From Chitinophaga niastensis (GTDB lineage: Bacteria > Bacteroidota > Bacteroidia > Chitinophagales > Chitinophagaceae), in assembly GCF_003014755.1 (NCBI RefSeq), contig NZ_PYAW01000002.1, positions 1,364,001 through 1,428,000 of the forward strand: a stretch of DNA of 64,000 nt. The letters are read 5' to 3'. Each line of letters starts with the position of its first letter. Position 1 is the stretch's first letter. Made by a program: the position numbers and the translations under genes. Under the pieces are notes generated by a model. It saw nothing but the letters and a program-made list of their open reading frames with translations, had not been told where the DNA came from and searched no databases. Shown here piece after piece: positions 37,369 to 45,189 of this stretch.

Positions 37369-38049
37369 ATGAAAATTTTAGTGATAGAAGATGAAGAAAG
37401 AGTAGGGGCATTGATTCAACGTGGATTAACAGAACAAGGCTATGCCGTTACATTGGCATGGGATGGGGAAGCTGGTCTGAAACTGGCTATGAGCGGCGAT
37501 TTTGACCTCGTGATTACAGATATTGTGCTGCCCCGTGTAAACGGATTGGAAGTAAGTCGCACTATCCGTGCAGCATTACCTGCCATGCCCATTTTGATGC
37601 TGACTGCACTGGGTACTACAGATGATAAGGTAGAAGGATTTGATGCCGGGGCAGATGATTACCTGGTAAAACCTTTTGACCTGCGGGAACTGCTGGTACG
37701 TATCCGTGCCTTGCTGAAACGTAATGCCGGTGTGGCTAAACCAGTTAATAACCTGTTGAGCTATGCCGACCTGGAAATGAATCTGCAAACAAAGATCGTT
37801 ACCCGTAACGGAGAAGAAATAGCGCTTACACCTAAAGAATTCCGCTTACTGGAATATATGATGCAAAACAGTGAAAGGGTATTGTCACGTACAGAGATCG
37901 CTGAAAATGTGTGGGAGACACACTTTGACACAGGCACTAATTTCATTGATGTATACATCAACTACCTCCGGAAGAAAGTCGATAAAGCATTTACTGTGAA
38001 GCTGATCCACACCAGGCCCGGCATGGGATTCATCTTTAAAGCAGGCTGA
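37369..38049 (+). CDS. OmpR/PhoB-type response regulator
   Basis: 226 residues: receiver (EDEER at 7-11, Asp in VITDIVLPR, Lys in YLVKPF) and winged-helix output domain (LTPKEFRLLEYMMQNSERVLSR, VYINYLRKKVD). AGGATGAAA at the start gives one of the few good ribosome-binding sites here. Located between the beta-lactamase and kinase genes in a tight operon; paralogous to 27460-28176. Confidence 0.95.
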   Translation: MKILVIEDEERVGALIQRGLTEQGYAVTLAWDGEAGLKLAMSGDFDLVITDIVLPRVNGLEVSRTIRAALPAMPILMLTALGTTDDKVEGFDAGADDYLVKPFDLRELLVRIRALLKRNAGVAKPVNNLLSYADLEMNLQTKIVTRNGEEIALTPKEFRLLEYMMQNSERVLSRTEIAENVWETHFDTGTNFIDVYINYLRKKVDKAFTVKLIHTRPGMGFIFKAG

Positions 38050-38051
38050 TA

Positions 38052-39419
38052 ATGAAAATCCGCAACAGGCTCACTTTACTTTTTACCGGTGTGATTGCCG
38101 CACTGCTGGTGCTGTTTGCATTGGTAGTATATTTCTCTTTTTCTCATGACAGGGAAGAAGAGTACTATAAAAACCTGCGACAGCAAGCTATTACAAAGGC
38201 TAACCTGTTGCTGGATGCCAAAGTAACGCCCGCTGTTTTACAATTGATCTATAAAAATGCCAGTGGTTCCCGCTCCCAGGAAGAAGTAGCCATCTATGAT
38301 ACCGCCTTCCATTTATTGTACCACGATGCCGTGGAAATTGATAAGGTAAAGGAAACGAAAGCGATGATCCGGGATATTACAGATCATAAAGAAATTGAGT
38401 TTCACCAGGCAGGGCTGCAGGTAGTAGGTTTTTTATACAGCCATAACGGTAACGACTATATTATTACTGCTGCCGCAGAAGATGAATACGGACTCGCGCG
38501 ATTGAAAAATCTGACCTGGACACTGTTTATTACTTTTTTTGCAGCGGTGATAGTTGGATTACTGGCAGCACAATTTTTTTCCCATCAGGCCCTGAAGCCC
38601 GTTTCTGCTATGGTAGACAAGGTAGAGGTGATTACCGCTACCAACCTGGATCTGCGTTTGGATGAAGGAAATGGGAAAGATGAAATTGCAGAACTGGCCG
38701 TTACATTTAACCTGATGCTGGATCGCCTGGAGCAATCTTTTGATGCGCAGAAACATTTTGTTTCCAATATCTCTCATGAACTACGAACACCGCTAACAGC
38801 CATGATGGCGGAACTGGAGATCACTGCATCAAGGGAACGGCCGGCAGCAGAATACCGCGCTTCTATGTACCACGCCATTGCTGATGCGCAGCAACTGGTG
38901 AAATTGTCCAACAGCCTGCTGGACCTGGCCAAAGCCAGCTACGATCCTGCAGAAATAACTTTCAAAGAGATACGTTTGGATGAAGTGCTGATGGATGCCC
39001 GTCGGGATATTTTACAGGCACATCCTGACTACACGATTAAAGTAGTATTTGAAGAAGATGAGGATGATGACGATGTAGTATCTGTTACGGGCAATGAATA
39101 TTTATTGAAAGTAGCCTTTACTAACCTGTTGGAAAATGGCTGTAAATTTTCTTCGCCACCGGAAGTAACCGTAACGGTTACCTGGTTCAAAGCTTATACC
39201 ATCCTGCGTTTTACCGATGAAGGCATTGGTGTTTCCAGGGATGATCTGCCACATATATTTACCCCGTTTTACCGGGGTGCCAATCACCGTTTTGTAGATG
39301 GAAATGGTATTGGTTTATCGCTTTCGCAAAAAATTATCCGCCTGCACAAAGGTAATATCAGCGTTGTATCACGGCCTGGTAGTGGTACCGTTTTTACTGT
39401 AGAACTGCCACACGTTTGA
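38052..39419 (+). CDS. Two-component sensor histidine kinase
   Basis: 455 residues. Membrane segments at about 8-30 and 155-178 flank a periplasmic sensor of about 125 residues. HAMP, HisKA (HFVSNISHELRTPLTAMMAE) and HATPase (NLLENGCKFSSP, DEGIGVSRDD, GNGIGLSLSQ) follow. An acidic run EEDEDDDD lies between HisKA and HATPase. It starts 2 bp after the regulator stop; P3 begins 3 bp after its own stop. Confidence 0.95.
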   Translation: MKIRNRLTLLFTGVIAALLVLFALVVYFSFSHDREEEYYKNLRQQAITKANLLLDAKVTPAVLQLIYKNASGSRSQEEVAIYDTAFHLLYHDAVEIDKVKETKAMIRDITDHKEIEFHQAGLQVVGFLYSHNGNDYIITAAAEDEYGLARLKNLTWTLFITFFAAVIVGLLAAQFFSHQALKPVSAMVDKVEVITATNLDLRLDEGNGKDEIAELAVTFNLMLDRLEQSFDAQKHFVSNISHELRTPLTAMMAELEITASRERPAAEYRASMYHAIADAQQLVKLSNSLLDLAKASYDPAEITFKEIRLDEVLMDARRDILQAHPDYTIKVVFEEDEDDDDVVSVTGNEYLLKVAFTNLLENGCKFSSPPEVTVTVTWFKAYTILRFTDEGIGVSRDDLPHIFTPFYRGANHRFVDGNGIGLSLSQKIIRLHKGNISVVSRPGSGTVFTVELPHV

Positions 39420-39422
39420 TAG

Positions 39423-39611
39423 ATTGTCTTTCCCAGGATTAGGCTGATTATACTGATTACCCTGATTTTGTTTTTTGAATTTTGAAAGATTTAAAAAGAT
39501 TAGCGAAGATCAGAGCGGGTATAACCGCTTTAATCTTCGCTAATCTTTTTATAATCAAAAAAATAAAATCAGGGTAATCAGTATAATCAGCCTAATCCTG
39601 GGAAAGACAAT
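39423..39611. repeat. Long palindrome P3 between convergent genes
   Basis: Outer arms 39423-39469 and 39565-39611 are perfect over 47 bp, then the match weakens, and an inner stem (GATTAGCGAAGAT with ATCTTCGCTAATC) closes on the tip AGCGGGTATAACCGCT. The outer arm has GATT at four points 9 bp apart (GATTAGGCT, GATTATACT, GATTACCCT, GATT). Confidence 0.92.
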
Positions 39612-39649
39612 ATCCCCTGAAATCTTCGCTCATCATAATAATCACTGTT

Positions 39650-40135
39650 TTATTTCATGTACCTGTGATATTCATCTTCAAAATCCGTTACATCGGCTTT
39701 ATGCAATGCATTGCCATCAAACAGCCATACTTCCCAGCTGTATTTAATATCGCTGAGGTTGAGTGTAGTTTTGCTGCCGCTTTTAGAAAGGAAACTAATT
39801 TTTCCTCCGGTTGGTTCTAATATTTTTACACCTTTTCCTTCGAGGAAGATGCGTGCGTCTGTCATGTAATTCTGGTAATCATCTGCAATGGTATAAAAAG
39901 CTTCTTCTCCATTATCTTTTTTTAATTTTGCCAGTTGGATACTATCTGGTGAATAAAAAATGGCGCAGGGTGTACTGATTTGTGATTTGCTTTCTGTTGC
40001 ATTGGCAACTGCGTCTTGTTTGGCAGGCGTTTCCTGCGGAGGAGGCGCAGTTGCTGTGCTGTTTTCTATAGGTGCTTTACTTTCGTGACAGGCAGTAAAA
40101 GCAAAGAATACTACGGGTAATAAAAGGTGCTTTTT
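39650..40135 (-). CDS. Lipoprotein of unknown function
   Basis: The frame opens at 40168, but MKKHLLLPVVFFAFTACHES from the ATG at 40135 is a standard lipoprotein signal with the lipidated Cys at residue 17. After a low-complexity linker rich in Pro/Ala/Thr/Gln comes a globular part (ISTPCAIFYSPDSIQLAKLKKD to the end, including EVWLFDGNALHKADVTDFEDEYHRYM). About 161 residues. I do not recognise the domain. Confidence 0.75.
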   Translation of the reverse strand, partial: KKHLLLPVVFFAFTACHESKAPIENSTATAPPPQETPAKQDAVANATESKSQISTPCAIFYSPDSIQLAKLKKDNGEEAFYTIADDYQNYMTDARIFLEGKGVKILEPTGGKISFLSKSGSKTTLNLSDIKYSWEVWLFDGNALHKADVTDFEDEYHRYMK

Positions 40136-40244
40136 CATAGGCATCATGGACAATAGTTTGTTTGGCATATTTTAGTTCCTTACGGGTGTTGTTATTACAA
40201 CAGCGCAAGCTTGTAAAGATAATATAAAAATATGCCGGTTGCAA

Positions 40245-41339
40245 CTATTGCGAAATCATCATGAAAGGATAATCAATAAGTCCATTGTCATTACCTTCAT
40301 AAAAAGTTTTTGTATCACCGGGTGTTAACGGATATTGATACCTGAAACGCTCTACCAGATCAGGATTGGAGATAAATGGCCTGCCAAAGGCAATAAGATC
40401 CGCTTCATTTCGTTGCAACGTTTTTTCTGCCGTATCTGCATCAAAGCCACCACTCAGAATAAGCCAGTTTTTGAATTGTTTGCGCAACAAGCTGATGTAA
40501 TCTTTTGGAATAGGTATATCTCCATTGGAAGATTGATCAGAGAGATGAATATAGCGTATGCCCATATTGTTTAGTTTGGGAATGAGATACATATGTGTAG
40601 CGATCTCTTCTTCGTACGCCGGTAAATCATTGAGTGTTGCAAAAGGAGAGAAGCGGACGCCTACCCGGTCAGCGCCGGCAATGGCAACACTTCCTGCTAT
40701 GACTTCCAGTAAAAAGCGGGTACGGTTTTCTATATTTCCTCCATATTCATCTGTGCGTTGATTGCTGTGCGGATGCATAAACTGTTCCGCCAGGAAACCA
40801 TGTGCTGCGTGAATTTCTATACCATCAAATCCGGCTGTCAGCGCATTTTTTACTGCCTGTAAATGCAGCTGAATCATTTCTTTTACTTCCACTGTACTCA
40901 GTGCTACGGGTACAGTCATTGGCAGTACGCCTTCCGGAGTGGATACAGTTCCGTTTGCAACTACAGCAGATGGCGCCACCAGCGGGCCGCCGCCAGGGAG
41001 GTTGAGCGGATGTCCTATTCTTCCGCTGTGTACCAGTTGCAAAAATATTTTTCCACCATTGTTGTGTACAGCAGTTGTTGTTTTTTTCCATCCCGCTATT
41101 TGCTCATCGTTGTATATGCCGGGAAGCCGGCTGTATCCCATGCCGTTGGCACTAACAATGGCGTTTTCGGCAATGATGAGTCCTGCGGTAGCCCGCTGTC
41201 CGTAATAAGTAGCCATGTGTTCACCGGGAATGCCGTTTATTGCTCTTCTTCTGCTCATGGGCGCCATTACAACTTTATTGTTAAGTGTCAGTGATGGCGA
41301 TGAGATGGGTTCCAGTAGTTTCATTGTATTTATTTTCAT
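40245..41339 (-). CDS. Old-yellow-enzyme-family alkene reductase
   Basis: 364 residues of an FMN-dependent TIM barrel: KVVMAPMSRRRA near the start, GRIGH, the His/Asn substrate pair region GFDGIEIHAAHGFLAEQF, NRTRFLLEV and the FMN phosphate site at ILSGGFD and AFGRPFISNPDL. It would reduce activated C=C bonds with NAD(P)H. The start at 41339 is supported by a promoter box 4 nt upstream; an internal ATG at 41324 (MKLLEPIS) is the alternative. Divergent from an AraC regulator. Confidence 0.93.
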   Translation of the reverse strand: MKINTMKLLEPISSPSLTLNNKVVMAPMSRRRAINGIPGEHMATYYGQRATAGLIIAENAIVSANGMGYSRLPGIYNDEQIAGWKKTTTAVHNNGGKIFLQLVHSGRIGHPLNLPGGGPLVAPSAVVANGTVSTPEGVLPMTVPVALSTVEVKEMIQLHLQAVKNALTAGFDGIEIHAAHGFLAEQFMHPHSNQRTDEYGGNIENRTRFLLEVIAGSVAIAGADRVGVRFSPFATLNDLPAYEEEIATHMYLIPKLNNMGIRYIHLSDQSSNGDIPIPKDYISLLRKQFKNWLILSGGFDADTAEKTLQRNEADLIAFGRPFISNPDLVERFRYQYPLTPGDTKTFYEGNDNGLIDYPFMMISQ

Positions 41340-41343
41340 ATCA

Positions 41344-41351
41344 CAAAATTA
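41344..41351 (-). promoter_or_regulatory. -7 box (TAATTTTG) of the alkene reductase gene
   Basis: TAATTTTG on the minus strand ends 4 nt before the ATG at 41339. The divergent AraC gene has a weaker TAATTTTA at 41398-41405, 6 nt before its ATG. Confidence 0.55.
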
Positions 41352-41411
41352 TTGAGCGATGATCAGGTGAAATAGGTATAATCCGGGGTTTGTGTTGTAA
41401 TTTTACAGGCT

Positions 41412-42296
41412 ATGGGAGAGCGGAATTTATATACGCCTTTTGAATTGTTTGAGGCAGATATGTCTGAATGGAATCCGCGTCCGCGGGTGTACTATTTTTT
41501 TGAGATCATTCAGATCCAGGAGGGTAGTGGTGTGCGGATAGTAAATCAAAACAGGTTTTCATATAAAAAAGGCAGCATCTTTTTATTTACACCGCAGGAT
41601 TGCCGCGGTTTTGAAGAAGAAACGCCTACGCGTTTTGTATCTATTCGTTTTTCAGAATTGTTTGTGTCGCAATGCTACACCCAACAGGAGAAGGAACGTA
41701 TCGGGGAATGGCTCCGGCAATTGGAATATCTCTTTTTTAATCACAACAAACACGAACCGTTGTTGATTAAACATGTGAATGATTGCAGGATGATCGCTTC
41801 CCTCATTCATAACATGATGGAAGAATATGTAAGCAAACCTCCTTATTATCAAAATAATCTGCAGCATTATGTTACGCTGTTGCTGAATATTGTGGCGAGA
41901 AACATAGCGGAAGATGTAACCCTGAATACAGAAGCGGGTACCGGACCGCTGATTGGTCAGATTACCATGCATATCCGGAAATATATTTATACGCCGGAGT
42001 TGTTGAAGCTGGAGGTGTTGGCAACAAAATTTAATTTGTCGCTTAATTACATAGGGGAGTATTTTAAAAAACAAACCGGTGAAAGCATCCAACAGTTCAT
42101 TATCTCTTATAAACTAAACCTGGTGCAGTTGCGGGTATCTTTTAGTGATTTAACCATTGGCGAAATAGCTGATGAGCTGGGTTTCACGGATGAAAGCCAT
42201 ATGAGCCGGCTCTTTAAGAAATATTATGGTGTTACGCCCGCCATGTACCGGAAGGAAAGGCTGGAGGAAAAGAAATTAGCCTGGCCTCAAAAATAA
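41412..42296 (+). CDS. AraC-family transcriptional regulator
   Basis: 294 residues. N-terminal cupin-like sensor (IIQIQEGSGVRIVNQNRFSYKKGSIFLFTP) and C-terminal double helix-turn-helix (LEVLATKFNLSLNYIGEYFKKQTGES, then TIGEIADELGFTDESHMSRLFKKYYGVTPAMYRK). The 72-bp gap to the divergent ene-reductase gene makes that gene the probable target. Confidence 0.92.
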   Translation: MGERNLYTPFELFEADMSEWNPRPRVYYFFEIIQIQEGSGVRIVNQNRFSYKKGSIFLFTPQDCRGFEEETPTRFVSIRFSELFVSQCYTQQEKERIGEWLRQLEYLFFNHNKHEPLLIKHVNDCRMIASLIHNMMEEYVSKPPYYQNNLQHYVTLLLNIVARNIAEDVTLNTEAGTGPLIGQITMHIRKYIYTPELLKLEVLATKFNLSLNYIGEYFKKQTGESIQQFIISYKLNLVQLRVSFSDLTIGEIADELGFTDESHMSRLFKKYYGVTPAMYRKERLEEKKLAWPQK

Positions 42297-42332
42297 ATCC
42301 ATCGATATATTTCGATATTTCAAAAATAGTAT

Positions 42333-42340
42333 TACTTTTG
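42333..42340 (+). promoter_or_regulatory. -7 box (TACTTTTG) of the ArsR-like regulator gene
   Basis: Full TAnnTTTG match, 4 nt (TTCT) before the ATG at 42345. Confidence 0.65.
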
Positions 42341-42344
42341 TTCT

Positions 42345-42614
42345 ATGGATGTAGCAGTTATAGAAAAAGCAGCAAATGCCATCGCTGACCGACATCGATT
42401 ATCAATTATAATGGAGGTGGTAAGGAAGGGTAAGCTGATCTGTGGAGATGTGTGTGATTTGACTTGCTTATCGCAGCCAACTGTGTCCCATCACGTGAAG
42501 ATACTGGTAGATAGTGGGGTTTTGAATTCTTCCAAAAACGGCAGAATTGTGGAACTGACCATCAATAAGGAAATGATGAAACAGTTATCTATGTTCTTTT
42601 TAAAGTTAAGCTGA
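42345..42614 (+). CDS. ArsR-like winged-helix transcriptional regulator
   Basis: 89 residues: ANAIADRHRLSIIMEVVRKG, then the recognition region LTCLSQPTVSHHVKILVDSGVL and the wing SSKNGRIVELTIN. No metal-binding Cys cluster of the ELCVCD type; DVCDLTCLS has two Cys but the usual spacing is absent. It precedes two SDR genes by 138 bp and may control them. Confidence 0.88.
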   Translation: MDVAVIEKAANAIADRHRLSIIMEVVRKGKLICGDVCDLTCLSQPTVSHHVKILVDSGVLNSSKNGRIVELTINKEMMKQLSMFFLKLS

Positions 42615-42752
42615 GGTGCTACCGGGCGGGTAACCAACAGCTTTTTTTATACGATTATATATTCAAATGTTTAAATTAATGAATCTATAGAGAATGTTTT
42701 CTCTATTTTTTTAATCTTATTATATTGATAATTTTAAATAAATCGAACTATA

Positions 42753-43508
42753 ATGGCTTTATTAAATAACAAAACTGCAGTTATCACGGGCGGTAACAGC
42801 GGTATAGGATATGCAACAGCAGTAGATTTTTTGGCGAAAGGAGCAAAGGTATTAATCACAGGTCGCAGATCGGATGCCGTACAGCAGGCAGTGCAAACAC
42901 TCGGCAACCAGGCTGATGGCTTTGTGGCAGACCAGGCCAGTTTGAGCGATGCAAAAAAATTAGCAGACCATGTACGTGACACTTACGGGAAGATAGATAT
43001 CCTTTTTGTAAATGCAGGAATAGGAAAGTTCGGTCCTTTCAGCACTACGACAGAAGAGGATTTTGATAAATTAATGAACATCAATTTTAAAGGCGCATTT
43101 TTTACTATACAGGAACTACTGCCTTTAATAAATGATGGTGGGAGTATTATCTTATTATCTTCTATAAATGCTTATTCAGGTATGCCAGGCGCCATCGTAT
43201 ATTCCGCCACCAAGGCGGCGCTTAATTCCCTGGGCAGAACATTATCGCGTGAATTGTCAGGCAGGAAGATAAGGGTCAACATTGTTAACCCGGGACCTAT
43301 TGATACGCCTATCTTCGAAAAGGAAGGCATTACCAGGGAAGTAATAAACGCCGGGCTGATGGCGAAGGTGATACCATTGGGCAGAATAGGGCAGCCGGAA
43401 GAAGTGGCGAATTTGGTGTCTTTCCTCGCGTCTGATGATGCTTCTTTTATCACCGGAGGAGAGTATAATGTAGATGGTGGTTTCATAGTACATCCATTAA
43501 TCGGCTAA
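42753..43508 (+). CDS. SDR-family oxidoreductase (tandem copy 1)
   Basis: 251 residues. TGGNSGIG at 12-19, NAGIGKFGPF near 87, catalytic Ser in LLSSIN, YSATKAALNSLGR, and C-terminal ITGGEYNVDGGF. Very similar to the next gene (43522), including long near-identical DNA stretches at the start, so this is a tandem duplication. Substrate unknown. Confidence 0.92.
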   Translation: MALLNNKTAVITGGNSGIGYATAVDFLAKGAKVLITGRRSDAVQQAVQTLGNQADGFVADQASLSDAKKLADHVRDTYGKIDILFVNAGIGKFGPFSTTTEEDFDKLMNINFKGAFFTIQELLPLINDGGSIILLSSINAYSGMPGAIVYSATKAALNSLGRTLSRELSGRKIRVNIVNPGPIDTPIFEKEGITREVINAGLMAKVIPLGRIGQPEEVANLVSFLASDDASFITGGEYNVDGGFIVHPLIG

Positions 43509-43521
43509 AACCTAATCGGAC

Positions 43522-44274
43522 ATGACATCAATGAACAATAAGATCGCTGTTATCACGGGCGGTAACAGCGGAATAGGATATGCAACAGCAGCAGATTTTT
43601 TAGCGAAAGGAGCCAAGGTATTGATTACAGGCCGTAATCCGGGTGCATTGCAACGGGCAGTGCATGCACTCGGGCATTCGGCAGAAGGCTTTACTGCCGA
43701 CCAGTCCAGCCTCTCAGATATAAAACGATTGGCAGACTATATACAAGGTCGCTTTGGCAAGATAGATTCACTCGTTATGAGTGCAGGACTGGCACGGTTA
43801 TCTCCCTTCACAGACGTTGCAGAATCACAATATGATGAGGTGATGAACATCAATTTTAAGGGTGCTTTCTTTACCGTACAGCAATTGCTGCCTTTACTCA
43901 AAGATGGAGGTACTATTACCTTATTATCCGCCCTGAATGCTTACTCCGGTACACCTGGTGCCGCCGTACTCTCCGCCAGCAAAGCAGCACTCAATTCTTT
44001 TGGCAGAACATTATCACGTGAACTGGCTCCCAGGAAAATAAGAGTGAATATGGTGAACCCCGGCATTATTGCCACACCATTGCTGGAAAAGGTAGGACTG
44101 GCATTGGAAGATGCCGATGCATTGTTGGGCAAATTAATGCCACTGGGCAGGGTTGGTCAACCGGAAGAAGTAGCGAAGCTGGTGTCTTTCCTTGCATCCG
44201 ATGATGCTTCTTTTATTACAGGTGCAGAATATAATGTAGACGGTGGCCTTATGGTACATCCGTTGATCGGTTAA
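43522..44274 (+). CDS. SDR-family oxidoreductase (tandem copy 2)
   Basis: 250 residues; the second ATG (43531, MNNKIAVITGG) aligns with copy 1 and may be the true start. TGGNSGIG is intact, but the usual NAG is MSAG (SLVMSAGLARLSPF) and the catalytic Tyr of YxxxK is replaced: the site reads VLSASKAALNSFGR where copy 1 has VYSATKAALNSLGR. Loss of the catalytic Tyr suggests this copy is not a normal dehydrogenase. Confidence 0.9.
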   Translation: MTSMNNKIAVITGGNSGIGYATAADFLAKGAKVLITGRNPGALQRAVHALGHSAEGFTADQSSLSDIKRLADYIQGRFGKIDSLVMSAGLARLSPFTDVAESQYDEVMNINFKGAFFTVQQLLPLLKDGGTITLLSALNAYSGTPGAAVLSASKAALNSFGRTLSRELAPRKIRVNMVNPGIIATPLLEKVGLALEDADALLGKLMPLGRVGQPEEVAKLVSFLASDDASFITGAEYNVDGGLMVHPLIG

Positions 44275-44288
44275 TATACGTTCCTTTA

Positions 44289-44327
44289 GTTGCGGTGCAG
44301 CGCTTTCACAGCGCCGCACCGGCAACC
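44289..44327 (+). terminator. Hairpin after the tandem SDR genes
   Basis: GTTGCGGTGCAGCGCT pairs with AGCGCCGCACCGGCAAC (small bulges), 14 bp behind the SDR stop. There is no T run, so termination is inferred only from position and stem strength. Confidence 0.5.
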
Positions 44328-44494
44328 AGGACATAAAGATCTTCTATGTTGATTACGGTTAAAAGTTGTTAGGTTGTTAAGTTGTATTGTAAACCCCATT
44401 GGCTGCCTGCAGGATACCGCTTGCTATACAGGTATCTTGCAGCAGCTGTTTTAACGAACGGATAAAATAAATTTTGCCCGTTCGTTTTTTTATG

Positions 44495-44502
44495 TAAATT
44501 TG
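44495..44502 (+). promoter_or_regulatory. -7 box (TAAATTTG) of the tetR gene
   Basis: Full TAnnTTTG match directly adjoining the putative operator at 44503. Confidence 0.55.
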
Positions 44503-44531
44503 TTAACCAAATGGTTAAATTAAATGGTTAA
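44503..44531 (+). promoter_or_regulatory. TetR operator, copy 1
   Basis: Three half-sites in 29 bp: TTAACCA, then TGGTTAA after AA, then TGGTTAA after ATTAAA. The first two form an inverted repeat. The same 29-bp pattern recurs at 45159-45187 with two base changes (C to T and G to A, in the outermost half-sites, preserving their symmetry). It overlaps the transcription start region of the TetR gene. Confidence 0.7.
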
Positions 44532-44532
44532 T

Positions 44533-45141
44533 ATGGCGACTGAGAAGAACACAGAAGCACAGATCATAGCAGCAGCAAAAAAAATATTCATGCAAAAAGG
44601 GCTCTCCGGCGCCCGGATGCAGGATATTGCTGATGAAGCGGGTATTAATAAGGCCATGTTGCATTACTATTACCGCAGCAAAGACAAGCTCTTTGATATC
44701 ATTTTTGAAGAGGCCGCAGATAACGTTTTTAAAGTACTGAGTGCTATCCTTAAATCGGATATGCCGTTTGCCGAAATGGTAGCTGCTATCGTGGAAAATT
44801 ACATTAACAATCTTATTAAGAATCCTTATCTGCCCATGTTTGTGCTGAATGAAATTCATCAAAACCCGGAGCGCATTATTAACAGGTTTTCTAAAAGTGG
44901 TCACCCACCGGATGTGCAGGCTTTTGTAGAAAAAGTAATGAAAGTCCAGAAAAAAGGGGAGATCCGCAAAGTAAGCCCGCTGCAATTATTACTCAACATT
45001 GTATCGATGTGTATTTTCCCGTTTGCCGCAAAACCTTTGCTGCAAACAATTGCAGGCCTCGATGAAATCCAGTATCGTATGATGATGGAAGAACGAAAGA
45101 AACAAGTAGTGGACTTTATTATGGCAGCATTAAAGCCTTAA
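44533..45141 (+). CDS. TetR-family repressor of the efflux operon
   Basis: 202 residues from MATEKNTEAQ; an ATG at 44524 adds three residues but lies inside the operator. N-terminal helix-turn-helix: AAAKKIFMQKGLSGARMQDIADEAGINKAMLHYYYRSKDKLF, in the usual two pieces. The C-terminal ligand domain is helical. Located just before a TolC/HlyD/ABC operon and sharing its operator sequence, so it most likely represses itself and that operon, as CecR does for ybhGFSR in E. coli (analogy). Confidence 0.9.
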   Translation: MATEKNTEAQIIAAAKKIFMQKGLSGARMQDIADEAGINKAMLHYYYRSKDKLFDIIFEEAADNVFKVLSAILKSDMPFAEMVAAIVENYINNLIKNPYLPMFVLNEIHQNPERIINRFSKSGHPPDVQAFVEKVMKVQKKGEIRKVSPLQLLLNIVSMCIFPFAAKPLLQTIAGLDEIQYRMMMEERKKQVVDFIMAALKP

Positions 45142-45158
45142 ATTTTTTTGCCTGTTGA

Positions 45159-45187
45159 TTAACTAAATGGTTAAATTAAATAGTTAA
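45159..45187 (+). promoter_or_regulatory. TetR operator, copy 2, before the efflux operon
   Basis: TTAACTA, TGGTTAA and TAGTTAA at the same spacing as at 44503-44531; it ends 2 bp before the tolC-like ATG. Confidence 0.7.
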
Positions 45188-45189
45188 AA

